Assembly: GCA_017937765.1 (NCBI GenBank)
Contig: JAGBCY010000020.1
Location: 1 to 64,000, forward strand
From: Alistipes sp.
Lineage (GTDB): Bacteria > Bacteroidota > Bacteroidia > Bacteroidales > Rikenellaceae
DNA: 64,000 bases
Direction: 5' to 3'
A program made the translations under genes and the position numbers. This document shows positions 28,280-37,257 of the stretch, in pieces. The notes under the pieces are model-generated. The model was not told the DNA's origin, made no database searches, and saw only the letters and a program-made list of their open reading frames with translations. The stretch's first letter is position 1, and every line of letters starts with the position of its first letter.

Positions 28280-29617
28280 ATGAAAAGAGTACTCTTATAT
28301 ACATTTTTGCTCCTCGGCGTGGCTATTTTCCACGTCGACGAGCTCGCAGCACAGGCACGCATCGCGCGCTCGGAGTTCATCTGCTACGACAAGCGCGAGG
28401 ATGCCAAGCGCGACATCCGCACAGGTATAGACAAATATATAGCCCTCAGTCCCGAGCTGCAGTTCGAGACCGAGGAGGGTGTGGTTCGTGCCGTCTACGA
28501 ACAGACCATCGAGGTGCCCGCCGCGTGGAACGACTACAACGCCTACCTCCACACCGAGAATATCGGTGCCGACTACACCATCTTCGTCAACGGCCGACAG
28601 ATAAGCTCGCCCATCGACCAGTTCACCCCCACCGATCTCTACATCTCGCCCTACTTGGACCAGGGACAGAATACGGTGGCCGTGGTCATCGTCGACGAGG
28701 CCTATATGTCGCTCCTTGACGAGGGGCTCACGCAGCCTGCGCGCAAGCAGTTCGACAACTGCTATATCTTTGCACAGCGTCGCCTCGCCGTCTACGACTT
28801 CAACGTGCGTATGCTGCCCGACTCGCTCGATCGCTTTGCGCAGCTGAGGCTCGACGTCACGGCCGATAACTCGTTCTCTACCCCCGAGACAATCGAGATA
28901 GGCTACGACATCTATGCCCCCGATGGCAAGCTGATGGAGTACAGCGTCAACGACCTTCGGATGGAGGGATTCTCGCGCGACACGCTCTCGTTCGCACCCT
29001 ACATCTACCACTCGAACCCCAACCGCTGGTCGGCCGAAAACCCTAAGCTCTATACACTTACGCTCTACGTCAAGCGCAGCGGCATACTCTGGGAGTACAT
29101 ACCGCTAAACGTGGGCTTCGCCGAGTATGGCTACAACGACCGTGGCGAGATCACGCTCTTTGGCAAGCCCCTCGCTCTGAAGAAGAGCGCGTACAACGCC
29201 GCCGCCGATCGCGTAACTACCGAGAAGGAGATCAAGGCTCTCAAGGCTAAGGGCATAAACTGCCTTATGCCGAGCTATCCGCAGCCCTCGTGGTTCTACG
29301 ACATATGCGATCGCGTGGGCATCTACGTCATCGACTGCGCCGCCATATCGTCGCCCACCGATGCCACCAACCGCGACGTAGACCGTACGCCGGCAAACGC
29401 CCCGTGGCTCGAACAGGAGTATCTCCGTCGCGTGGAGACGATGTATCGCCGTGCACAGAACCACGTCTCGATCATAGCCTTCAGCCTCGGCAACACCCCC
29501 TCGGGCAATGGATATAATATGTACCGCGCCTATGAGCTACTCAAGTCATATGGCGACACGCGCGCCATCATATACGAGGGTGCCGAGGGCGAGTGGAATA
29601 GCGATATTGAATTTTAG
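28280..29617 (+). CDS. secreted GH2-like protein with dismantled active site
   Basis: 445 residues. A signal peptide (about 1-25) is followed by a jelly-roll sugar-binding-like domain, an immunoglobulin-like domain and the first part of a TIM barrel, the order of GH2 beta-galactosidases. FYDICDRVGIYVID (339-352) and NHVSIIAFSLGN (394-405) align with the GH2 core. The acid/base Glu of the GNE motif is Thr406, the Glu after VID is Cys353, and the usual His-containing motifs are missing. The protein stops at SDIEF, where GH2 enzymes continue to the nucleophile. It is probably a non-catalytic binding or scaffold protein. It is co-transcribed with rlmH (2-bp gap). Confidence 0.8.
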   Translation: MKRVLLYTFLLLGVAIFHVDELAAQARIARSEFICYDKREDAKRDIRTGIDKYIALSPELQFETEEGVVRAVYEQTIEVPAAWNDYNAYLHTENIGADYTIFVNGRQISSPIDQFTPTDLYISPYLDQGQNTVAVVIVDEAYMSLLDEGLTQPARKQFDNCYIFAQRRLAVYDFNVRMLPDSLDRFAQLRLDVTADNSFSTPETIEIGYDIYAPDGKLMEYSVNDLRMEGFSRDTLSFAPYIYHSNPNRWSAENPKLYTLTLYVKRSGILWEYIPLNVGFAEYGYNDRGEITLFGKPLALKKSAYNAAADRVTTEKEIKALKAKGINCLMPSYPQPSWFYDICDRVGIYVIDCAAISSPTDATNRDVDRTPANAPWLEQEYLRRVETMYRRAQNHVSIIAFSLGNTPSGNGYNMYRAYELLKSYGDTRAIIYEGAEGEWNSDIEF

Positions 29618-29619
29618 GG

Positions 29620-30093
29620 ATGAACATAGAGTTGATAGTTGTCGGCAAGACCGATATGCGGGAGGTCGAGGCCCTCGTCCAGATGTACACGAAGCGTCTG
29701 AACCACTACGTGCGCTTCGCCATAACCACGATTGCCGACGTGCGCAACACCAAGAAGCTATCCGAGGCCGAGCAGAAACGTTTAGAGGGTGAGGCCATCC
29801 TGCGCCTCACAAGCGACTCGGACCACGTTGTACTCCTCGACGAGCACGGCGCGGAGCTCCGCTCGATAGAGTTTGCCGACCTCATTCAGCGACGTATGTC
29901 GGCAGGCATCAAGCGTCTCGTCTTCGTCATCGGTGGCCCCTATGGGTTCTCCGATGCCGTATATGCGCGCGCCAACAGCAAGCTCTCGCTATCGAAGATG
30001 ACCTTCTCGCACCAGATCGTGCGCGCCATCTTCACCGAGCAGCTCTACCGCGCCTTCACAATACTCAAGAACGAGCCATACCACCACGAGTAA
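29620..30093 (+). CDS. rlmH: 23S rRNA (pseudouridine1915-N3)-methyltransferase
   Basis: SPOUT methyltransferase acting on helix 69 of assembled ribosomes. 157 residues. N-terminal IELIVVGKTD, DEHGAELRSIEFA, the SAM-knot motif FVIGGPYGFSDAVYARA, and the C-terminal LSKMTFSHQIVRAIFTEQLY followed by RA are all diagnostic. The gene starts 2 bp after the GH2-like gene and must be translated from the same mRNA. Confidence 0.96.
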   Translation: MNIELIVVGKTDMREVEALVQMYTKRLNHYVRFAITTIADVRNTKKLSEAEQKRLEGEAILRLTSDSDHVVLLDEHGAELRSIEFADLIQRRMSAGIKRLVFVIGGPYGFSDAVYARANSKLSLSKMTFSHQIVRAIFTEQLYRAFTILKNEPYHHE

Positions 30094-30095
30094 AC

Positions 30096-30142
30096 AATGA
30101 GTAATGAGTAGTGAGTAATGAGTAATGAGTAGTGCGTAATTA
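30096..30142. repeat. GAGTAATGAGTAGT short tandem repeat
   Basis: Repeats of TGAGTAATGAGTAGTGAGTA just after the rlmH stop, ending AGTAGTGCGTAATTAG. The end motif recurs inverted at 18623-18665. Confidence 0.7.
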
Positions 30143-30207
30143 GAAATTCTCAATTTTAATAATACCTTATTAAATTCTAATAACACACTATTAATCAACA
30201 AAATAAC

Positions 30208-30236
30208 AAGGCCGTTGTAGTTGCTACAACGGCCTT
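30208..30236. terminator. bidirectional terminator rlmH / GH5 gene
   Basis: AAGGCCGTTGTAG and CTACAACGGCCTT form a perfect 13-bp stem with a 3-nt loop between the convergent genes. Confidence 0.8.
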
Positions 30237-30255
30237 ACCTTTACCCTCCCGCTCG

Positions 30256-31581
30256 CTATCGTAGGTTGCCGATAGCGCGGTTGGTCTCGCGAATAATCTC
30301 GAGCGTCGAGGCATCCTCAACAAATATCGAGTTCAGACCCTGCTGCTCCTGTGCGGGATCGCCCGTATAGTCGTCGCCCTTAGCCCAGTACTCGTGGTCC
30401 TCGACGTGGGTTACGGCATAGCCACCCCAGCTCCAGAAGTTACAGCCGGCAAACTTACCACCCTCGTTATAGGCCTCCTCGATAAGCGCGAACACGAAGC
30501 GGAAATACTCGTCGCGGCACTCCACGCCACTCTGCTTGCGGAAGTCCATATTGTCGCGCGGCATTCCGAACTCCTCGACAACCAGCGGCTTATTGATCTT
30601 CTCAGCCAGCTCGATGTGCATATCTATGTACTCCTTGGTATTCTCGCACGACTGCTCGAGGTCCTCTGTCATATGGTCGCCACGGAGCCACTTCCAGTTG
30701 TAGGGCCACACGTGACAGTTGATATACGATATCTCCTCGATGGCGTGGATGCGCTCGCACAACTCCATATCCCACTCGCAGCCGTAGAAACCCTCCGAGC
30801 CCGTCGAGATCATATGGTTGGGGTCGAGCTCGCGGATAAGGCGCGCACTCTCGGCCAACCACTCGGCGAAGGCCTCCTTGTTATCCTGCGTCTTTGAGCT
30901 GAAGGCGCGAGGCTCGTTAGATATCTGCCACGAGAAGATGGCCGGATCGTCGATGTACTTCACACCTGTATATCTATTCGTGCGCGTGATGATGTAGCGC
31001 AGGTGGTCGTAGAACATCTGCTTGGCACGCTCGTTACGTACGAACTCTCCAGCGAACTCGTTATACGAGAACCAGCCATCGACACGCGGCACAAGCACAG
31101 GCTCGTTGTTTGCCCACGCAACATACTGCGTATAGCCGCCGCTCCACTCCCAAGCATTGTTGAAATAGAGCACCGCGGTCATATCGCGCTTGCCGAGCTC
31201 CATCATCAGATAGTCGAGGCCTGCGAGCACCTCGTCGTTATAGACACCGGGCTCGGGCTGGAGGTTGGGCTCGATCTTACCAAGCAGTCCGTTCTCACCC
31301 TCGCCACCGACCAAAATGCGCAGATTATCAATGCCATTAGCCTTCATAAAGTCGAGCTCCTTACATAGACGCTCGCGGTTGCCACCCTCGCCTTCGGAGC
31401 CAAGAATCGCACCATACCAGAAGTTCGTGCCCACGAAGTAGTAGGGCTCGCCGTCGCGCATAAACTGGCCATCCTCGACGGTTATAAATTTGCTCTCCTC
31501 GGCGGGCGTCTCCTTAGGGCCACAACCCACCAGAGCGACCAGCGCAAGAGCCACACACCATAACAGATTAAATCTCTTCAT
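30256..31581 (-). CDS. GH5-family lipoprotein, probable beta-mannanase
   Basis: 441 residues. Lipoprotein signal MKRFNLLWCVALALVALVGC, then a TIM barrel: YFVGTNFWYGAILGSEG, RILVGGEGENG, catalytic acid/base Glu in FSWQISNEPRAF and nucleophile Glu in PLVVEEFGMPRD. Length and motifs fit GH5 mannan-degrading enzymes (GH5_7 type), acting at the cell surface or in the periplasm. The exact polysaccharide is inferred. ATG 31581 was chosen because the open frame upstream begins with TTG. No SusCD pair is adjacent, so it is not part of a visible PUL. Confidence 0.85.
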   Translation of the reverse strand: MKRFNLLWCVALALVALVGCGPKETPAEESKFITVEDGQFMRDGEPYYFVGTNFWYGAILGSEGEGGNRERLCKELDFMKANGIDNLRILVGGEGENGLLGKIEPNLQPEPGVYNDEVLAGLDYLMMELGKRDMTAVLYFNNAWEWSGGYTQYVAWANNEPVLVPRVDGWFSYNEFAGEFVRNERAKQMFYDHLRYIITRTNRYTGVKYIDDPAIFSWQISNEPRAFSSKTQDNKEAFAEWLAESARLIRELDPNHMISTGSEGFYGCEWDMELCERIHAIEEISYINCHVWPYNWKWLRGDHMTEDLEQSCENTKEYIDMHIELAEKINKPLVVEEFGMPRDNMDFRKQSGVECRDEYFRFVFALIEEAYNEGGKFAGCNFWSWGGYAVTHVEDHEYWAKGDDYTGDPAQEQQGLNSIFVEDASTLEIIRETNRAIGNLR

Positions 31582-31653
31582 CTCTTCCAAGTTTTAGTAA
31601 ATTAATTTGCGACAAACATACACAAAATTTCTGAAAAAAACATTGTTTTTACA

Positions 31654-31685
31654 TTTGTAAAATTTGCAGGGATTGTATAATTTTG
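31654..31685 (+). promoter_or_regulatory. promoter of the murG-ftsZ cluster
   Basis: TTTG (31654-31657), 20 bp, TAATTTTG (31678-31685). The leader to murG is about 100 nt. Confidence 0.65.
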
Positions 31686-31790
31686 TAGGGTGAAATTGCG
31701 CACATATCCCCTGAAGTCAGGCACGACAAACGCAATATGCTGAATATCTGATAGTTGTGCGGCAATTGATCACACCATAAAAGCAGAGAT

Positions 31791-32900
31791 ATGAAACGAA
31801 TAATAGTGTCGGGCGGAGGTACCGGCGGACATATATATCCGGCAGTTTCGGTGGCCGAGGCCCTGAAGCGTAAGTATGGCACGGAGGTCGACATCCTCTT
31901 CGTGGGCGCAGAGGGCAAGATGGAGATGGAGAAAGTGCCGGCATTGGGCTATCGTATTGAGGGCCTACCCGTGGCGGGCTTGCAGCGCAGACTCACGCTC
32001 TCGAACCTCGCACTGCCGTTCAAGGTGGCGGCGAGCGTACGTCGTGCAAAGCGTATAATTCGCGACTTCGGTGCCGACATAGTCGTTGGCTTCGGAGGCT
32101 ATGCCTCAGCCCCCGTGCTATGGGCGGCACAGAGGCTCGGCATCCCCACAATCATTCAGGAGCAGAACTCCTACGCCGGCCTTACGAACAAGCTCCTATC
32201 GAAGCGCGCACGCCGCATTTGCGTGGCCTACGACAAGATGGAGCGTTTCTTCCCCGCCGACCGCATCGTGATGACGGGTAACCCGCTACGTGGTCGCTTC
32301 ACGGCCGATGGCGGCAACCGCAACGAGGCACTCGCCTACTACGGCTTCACGGCCGATATGCCCGTGGTGCTGGTTGTAGGAGGCTCACTCGGCACACGCA
32401 CGCTCAACGAGATGATGAAGGCGTGGATCCTCACGCTCGGAGGCGAGGCCCCCGTGCAGGTGATCTGGCAGACGGGCAAATACTACGAGCGCGAGATGCA
32501 GGAGTTCCTCCAAGCACACCCTACGAAGAACATATGGCAGGGTGCATTTATCGACCGTATGGACTATGCCTATGCCGCGGCCGACGTGGTGCTCTCGCGT
32601 AGCGGTGCTTGCACCGTGTCGGAGCTATGCCTCGTGGCCAAGCCCACGATATTTGTCCCCTCGCCCAACGTGGCGGAGGACCACCAGACAAAGAACGCTA
32701 TGGCCTTAGTCGAGAAGGGAGCTGCGGAGATCGTACGCGACAGCGAGGCCGTCGTGCGCGGTATGACGGAGGCGGTGGCACTGGCATCCGACGCTGCTCG
32801 CCTCGAGAGCCTTAGTGCCAATATTGCGAAGCTCGCCATTGCCGATTCGGCAGAAAGAGTGGTTCGCGAGATAGAAAACGAGCTTCAGAAGGCTCAATAA
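31791..32900 (+). CDS. murG: UDP-GlcNAc: lipid I N-acetylglucosaminyltransferase
   Basis: Makes lipid II on the inner face of the membrane. 369 residues, GT28. IVSGGGTGGHIYPAVSVAEA (GGGTGGH loop at 5-11), FGGYASAPVLWAA and EQNSYAGLTNKLLS, then the UDP-GlcNAc site VVGGSLGTRTLNE and SRSGACTVSELCLV. First gene of the division/wall cluster here. ftsW and murD, which usually precede it, are absent; instead a GH5 gene faces away. Confidence 0.96.
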   Translation: MKRIIVSGGGTGGHIYPAVSVAEALKRKYGTEVDILFVGAEGKMEMEKVPALGYRIEGLPVAGLQRRLTLSNLALPFKVAASVRRAKRIIRDFGADIVVGFGGYASAPVLWAAQRLGIPTIIQEQNSYAGLTNKLLSKRARRICVAYDKMERFFPADRIVMTGNPLRGRFTADGGNRNEALAYYGFTADMPVVLVVGGSLGTRTLNEMMKAWILTLGGEAPVQVIWQTGKYYEREMQEFLQAHPTKNIWQGAFIDRMDYAYAAADVVLSRSGACTVSELCLVAKPTIFVPSPNVAEDHQTKNAMALVEKGAAEIVRDSEAVVRGMTEAVALASDAARLESLSANIAKLAIADSAERVVREIENELQKAQ

Positions 32901-32912
32901 TAGTAGCAACGT

Positions 32913-34304
32913 ATGGATAACGCGATACGCAAAGTATATTTCCTCGGCATCGGAGGTATCGGTATGAGTGCCTTGGCACGCTACTTCCTCCACGAGGGCT
33001 ACCGTGTGGCCGGCTACGACCGCACGGCGACACCCCTCACTCGCGCCCTCGAGGCCGAAGGTGCCGATGTTCACTACGAGGATGACCCCGAGCTGATACC
33101 CATCGATATGCGCTCGGCCGACGACACCCTTGTGGTCTACACCCCAGCAATCCCCGCCGACCACCGCGAGTGGGCGTGGCTTCGCGAGCGTGGCTTCAGC
33201 ATCGAGAAACGATCGCAGATGCTCGGCTACCTCGCCTCGGGAAAGCTCGGTATGGCCGTGGCCGGAACTCACGGCAAGACTACAACTTCGACCCTCGCCG
33301 CGTGGCTCAACCACGCTGCTGCGGCCGAGGGCAGTGCCTTCCTCGGAGGCATATCGCGTAACTTCGGCTCGAACCTTGTGCTCGGCGAGGGCCGACGCCT
33401 TGTGCTCGAGGCCGACGAGTACGACCGCTCGTTCCTGCGCCTAAACCCCGATGTCGCGGTAATCACGGCAACCGATGCCGACCACCTCGACATCTACGGC
33501 ACACCCGAGGCACTGAAGGAGGCCTTCGCCAAGTTCGCCTCGCAGATCCGACAGGGCGGTGCCCTCATCCTTAAGCAGGGCGTCGAGCTCGAGTTCGACA
33601 CCACCACGCGCAACCTCTACCGTTACTCGTCGGACGAGGGTGGCGACTTCCACGCCGAGAATATCACGCTCCGTGAGGATGGCCTCTACCGCTACGACAT
33701 CATAACGCCCGAGGAGCGCATCGAGGGTTGTGTGCTCGGCATCCCGGGCAAGGTGCACATCGAAAACTCGGTGGCTGCCGTGGCGATGCTATGGTGTGCT
33801 GCAAAGATCGAGGGTAAGGCCTTCGATACGGCTGCCGTGGCGAGTGCCTTGGCACGCTTCGAGGGTGTGAAACGTAGGATGGAGGTCTACATCAACACCC
33901 CAACGCAGGTCTACATCGACGACTATGCCCACCACCCCGAGGAGCTACGTGCGACGATCGAGTCGCTGCGCGGCATCTACCCCGGACGTAGGCTCACGGC
34001 GGTGTTCCAGCCCCACCTCTACACCCGCACGCGTGACTTCGCCGCGGAGTTCTCTGAGGTGCTGTCGCTGGCCGACAAGGTGATTCTCTTGCCGATATAT
34101 CCTGCTCGCGAGCTGCCCATCGAGGGCGTATGCTCGGAGATGATTGGCAGGGCCGTCACCACGGAGTGGGAGCTCGTCGAGCGCGATGCACTGGCCGACC
34201 ACCTACGTTGTGAGCAAACAGACGTGGTCGTGACCTTTGGCGCGGGAAACATCGACGTTGTATGTAACGACGTGGCACGTGTGCTGCGCGAGAAATTGGG
34301 ATAG
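32913..34304 (+). CDS. murC: UDP-N-acetylmuramate--L-alanine ligase
   Basis: Adds L-Ala to UDP-MurNAc. 463 residues. The Rossmann start FLGIGGIGMSALARYFLHEG, the ATP loop GTHGKTTTSTLAAWLNH, YDRSFLRLNPDVAVITATDA, and YIDDYAHHPEELRATI in the C-terminal domain are all Mur-ligase signatures. It starts 12 bp after murG and ends 3 bp before ftsQ. Confidence 0.96.
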   Translation: MDNAIRKVYFLGIGGIGMSALARYFLHEGYRVAGYDRTATPLTRALEAEGADVHYEDDPELIPIDMRSADDTLVVYTPAIPADHREWAWLRERGFSIEKRSQMLGYLASGKLGMAVAGTHGKTTTSTLAAWLNHAAAAEGSAFLGGISRNFGSNLVLGEGRRLVLEADEYDRSFLRLNPDVAVITATDADHLDIYGTPEALKEAFAKFASQIRQGGALILKQGVELEFDTTTRNLYRYSSDEGGDFHAENITLREDGLYRYDIITPEERIEGCVLGIPGKVHIENSVAAVAMLWCAAKIEGKAFDTAAVASALARFEGVKRRMEVYINTPTQVYIDDYAHHPEELRATIESLRGIYPGRRLTAVFQPHLYTRTRDFAAEFSEVLSLADKVILLPIYPARELPIEGVCSEMIGRAVTTEWELVERDALADHLRCEQTDVVVTFGAGNIDVVCNDVARVLREKLG

Positions 34305-34307
34305 AGG

Positions 34308-35399
34308 ATGCTACGAAGGATAGGCATATACGCAGGCTTCGCGCTGCTCTGGGCGTTGGTCATCGGGGTAGTCATCTGTGCCGAGAGGCTCACGGATGAG
34401 CACGTCGCCAAGACCACCATCACGGCAACCGAGATCGCCATCACGGGGGGCGGACGCAATCCGCTCATCGACCGCGAGGCAATCGAGGAGTGGCTGGCGA
34501 TGAAGGGTCTCACGCCCGACGGTGGCACGATCGCAAATACCGATATCGCCGCCATCGAGCAGGCTATCCTCAGCCATAGTGCCGTGGCGAGTGCCAATGT
34601 TTACACGACCTACAACGGCCGCGTAAAGATTGATATCTCGCAGCGCGAGCCCATAGCCCGACTACGTGTCTCGGGGTACGATATGTACCTCACGGGCGAT
34701 GGCTTCATAATGCCCGCGACGGATGGTCGCAGCGTGCTTGTGCCCGTCATAACGGGCGACTACAAACCGCTCTTCGACCCTGCGTTCAAGGGCTACGTGC
34801 GCGACGTCGTGCGCGACTCGATAGCGGCACTCGACCGTAGCTTCGAGGCTCTGGAGGCAGCAAAGCTACCCCACTACGAGGCTCTGCAAGAGAACAACCG
34901 CAATCTGCGCAAGGTGACATCACAGGGTGTCGAGCGCGGAATCTTCACCTCCGACGAGGAGTACGAGATTCTTGCTGAGGCACTCAAGGAGAAGAAGAGT
35001 AGCGCGAGGTTGGCACACAGCATCCGAGAGCGCGACATCCGAGAGCAGATTGCCGCCATCGAGGCACAGCAGGCCGAGGTGCGCCACACACAGAAGGAGG
35101 TGCGCCGCACGGAGGAGGACGTCGAACGACTCATCGGACTGCTGCTCCACATCCGCGAGGATAGGTTCTGGAGTGCCGAGGTGGTGCAGCTCGTGGCTAC
35201 GGGCGACCTCAGCCACCCTCTGCAACTCGAGATGGTACCCCGCTCGGGTCGATTCCTTGTCGACTTGGGCACGACCGAGAGGCTCGAGGCTAAGCTCCGC
35301 GACCTGCGTCGTTTCTACTCCAACGGCCTCGATAACGTCGGCTGGGATAGGTACAAGAGCATAAGCCTCCGTTACGAGGGCCAGGTGGTGTGCCGATAG
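34308..35399 (+). CDS. ftsQ: cell-division protein FtsQ with helical insertion
   Basis: Bitopic divisome protein linking early and late division proteins. 363 residues, against about 240-260 for most FtsQ. The membrane anchor is 5-24. A POTRA-like domain (about 35-115) follows. Beta-domain strands are YDMYLTGDGFIMPAT and VLVPVITGDY (143-152), then resume at DRFWSAEVVQLVATG (285-299), LEMVPRSGRFLVDLG and FYSNGLDNVGWDRYKSI. In between, about residues 160-275, sits an extra Glu/Arg/Lys-rich helical stretch likely to form a coiled coil. Identity rests on position between murC and ftsA plus the flanking FtsQ blocks. Confidence 0.85.
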   Translation: MLRRIGIYAGFALLWALVIGVVICAERLTDEHVAKTTITATEIAITGGGRNPLIDREAIEEWLAMKGLTPDGGTIANTDIAAIEQAILSHSAVASANVYTTYNGRVKIDISQREPIARLRVSGYDMYLTGDGFIMPATDGRSVLVPVITGDYKPLFDPAFKGYVRDVVRDSIAALDRSFEALEAAKLPHYEALQENNRNLRKVTSQGVERGIFTSDEEYEILAEALKEKKSSARLAHSIRERDIREQIAAIEAQQAEVRHTQKEVRRTEEDVERLIGLLLHIREDRFWSAEVVQLVATGDLSHPLQLEMVPRSGRFLVDLGTTERLEAKLRDLRRFYSNGLDNVGWDRYKSISLRYEGQVVCR

Positions 35400-35451
35400 C
35401 CGGATAGGCGCGCGAGCAAGATCGTAGAGAGAGGCCGAGGGCATCGGGTGC

Positions 35452-35520
35452 AGAGGCGCGCAGAAAGGGCAGGCGCGCGCAGAAGGGGCAGGCGCGTGTA
35501 GAAGGGGCAGGCGCGTGCAG
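35452..35520. repeat. 19-bp tandem repeat between ftsQ and ftsA
   Basis: About 3.6 copies of a GC-rich unit close to AGGCGCGTGTAGAAGGGGC, starting near 35452, 35471, 35490 and 35509. The gap ftsQ-ftsA is 188 bp, and nothing else was recognised in it. Confidence 0.8.
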
Positions 35521-35587
35521 TGAGCGAAGGGTGTGCATAAGGCGGCACGCCGAGAATGATGAAAAAAACGAAATAAAAGATATAACG

Positions 35588-37042
35588 ATGAAAGCTAAGC
35601 AAATAGTGGCGATTGATGTAGGATCGTCGAACGTGGTAATAGCCGTTGGTGCGGTTGAGGAGGATGGCCGTGTAGACATCCTCGGCATAGTATCGGAGCC
35701 CGTGGAGGGTATGAATGCTGGCCGCGTGGAGAACAACGAGTTGGTGGGCGCAGCCGTGCGACGCGCAAAGGAGCGCATCGAGGAGAAGCTCCACATAAAG
35801 ATTACGGAGGCATACGCTGGCCTTGCGGGCGACTATGTGCGCTGCGTGCAGGTCAACGACCACGTGTACGTGCAGGATACCCTCGGAAATGGCTGCAACC
35901 AGATCACCGACCGCGACCTCGAGGACCTCGACCGCCGTATGCACAGCGTGAAGCTCCCCGACGATCGTGAGGAGATCATAGCCATCGAGCCCCTGCGCTA
36001 CAAGGTTGACGAGCGCGAGGTGGCAATACCCGTAGGTGCCTATGGCCACGTGCTCGCCGCAACCTACAACTTCATCCTCGCCGACCGTGCTATGCGTGAG
36101 CGTCTGCGCCAGTGTCTGCTCATACAGAACATACAGGTCAAGGAGTTCGTGCCCAACTCGATAATCTCGCACCTGGCCGTGGCAACGACCGAGGAGATGG
36201 AGGAGGGTGTCGTGGTCATCGACCTCGGCGGCGGCCTCACGGATGTGACGATACTTATGGGCGGCAAGGTGCGCCACGCAGCATCAATACCCATCGGTGC
36301 CAAGATCATCAACGACGACATTCGTGCCTATGGCATCCCCGCAAACTACGTGGAGAACCTCAAGGTGCGCTACGGCTCGGCACTGACCGAGAAGGCCGTC
36401 GACGACAAGATAGTCTTCGCCGCAGCACGCCACGGCACCACGAAGAATATCCTGCGCCGTAACCTCGCCTCGATAATCGAGGCACGCCTCGCCGAGATTG
36501 CCGAGTGGGTGAAGAACGAGATCAAGGATGCACGCTGTGGCAGCCGCTTCTCGCCCACCGTGCTCCTGACGGGTGGCGGTGCCGAGATGCCCGACATCGA
36601 GCTGCTCTTCGCTCGCGAGCTCGGCTACGACGACGTGCGTGCCGTATTCCCCGAGTATGGCTTCACCGACACGATGACGGCACACATAACAACGTCGGCA
36701 TACGCAACCGTGGCATCGCTCCTGATCTACTGCGCCAAGCGTGGCTGCTGCGCCGTGGCCGAGCGTCCGCACTTCGCACAGCGCGTAGAGCCCGAGCGTC
36801 CCACGCCGAAGCCCCACGTTCCACAGCCCGAGCCCAAGCCCACAGAGCCCAAGCACGACGAGACGATTGACGAGGAAGCGACCGTGGGAACCATACAGAC
36901 CGTGGAGCCCGAGACGGGTGACGACGATGACTTCGCAGTCGAGGGCGAGCAGCAGTCGGGCGGCTTTATGGGGCGTATGATGAAGAAGATACGCAAGTTA
37001 GGCGATGTATTTGCCGGTGACGACGAGGACCCCGAATTTTAG
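35588..37042 (+). CDS. ftsA: cell-division protein FtsA
   Basis: Actin-like protein that tethers FtsZ to the membrane. 484 residues. Phosphate-1 motif IVAIDVGSSNVVIAVG (6-21), phosphate-2 VVVIDLGGGLTDVTI, adenosine loop LLTGGGAEMPDIE. A Pro/Glu-rich linker (about 405-455) leads to the C-terminal amphipathic helix GGFMGRMMKKIRKLGDVF, the membrane-targeting sequence. The open frame begins at 35531, but the family start is ATG 35588. The tail after the amphipathic helix (AGDDEDPEF) is acidic. Confidence 0.94.
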   Translation: MKAKQIVAIDVGSSNVVIAVGAVEEDGRVDILGIVSEPVEGMNAGRVENNELVGAAVRRAKERIEEKLHIKITEAYAGLAGDYVRCVQVNDHVYVQDTLGNGCNQITDRDLEDLDRRMHSVKLPDDREEIIAIEPLRYKVDEREVAIPVGAYGHVLAATYNFILADRAMRERLRQCLLIQNIQVKEFVPNSIISHLAVATTEEMEEGVVVIDLGGGLTDVTILMGGKVRHAASIPIGAKIINDDIRAYGIPANYVENLKVRYGSALTEKAVDDKIVFAAARHGTTKNILRRNLASIIEARLAEIAEWVKNEIKDARCGSRFSPTVLLTGGGAEMPDIELLFARELGYDDVRAVFPEYGFTDTMTAHITTSAYATVASLLIYCAKRGCCAVAERPHFAQRVEPERPTPKPHVPQPEPKPTEPKHDETIDEEATVGTIQTVEPETGDDDDFAVEGEQQSGGFMGRMMKKIRKLGDVFAGDDEDPEF

Positions 37043-37073
37043 GCTACGGGGAGGTGGGTGCAGATCGTGATGG

Positions 37074-37257
37074 CGATGTACTTCCCGAGTGCCTGCCGCT
37101 TTGGTATGCTGTACGGTGAATCCCGCAAGGCCGTGCGTTAGATAAAAGGGCGATGTACTTCCCGAGTGCCTGCCGATTTGGTACGCCGTACGGTGAATCC
37201 CGCAAGGCCGTGCGTTAGATAAAAGGGCGAGGTACTTCCCGAGTGCCTGCCGCGTTA
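37074..37257. repeat. 77-bp tandem repeat between ftsA and ftsZ
   Basis: Two full copies (starting 37074 and 37151) and a 30-bp third copy (37228) of a unit containing GTACTTCCCGAGTGCCTGCC and GAATCCCGCAAGGCCGTGCG. Copies differ at a handful of positions. The remaining gap to ftsZ (37258-37370) shows nothing else. Confidence 0.85.

Noticed and set aside
37074..37257. CRISPR array
   Set aside because: Direct copies are contiguous 77-bp units without unique spacers, and no cas genes are present. The same holds for the other arrays.
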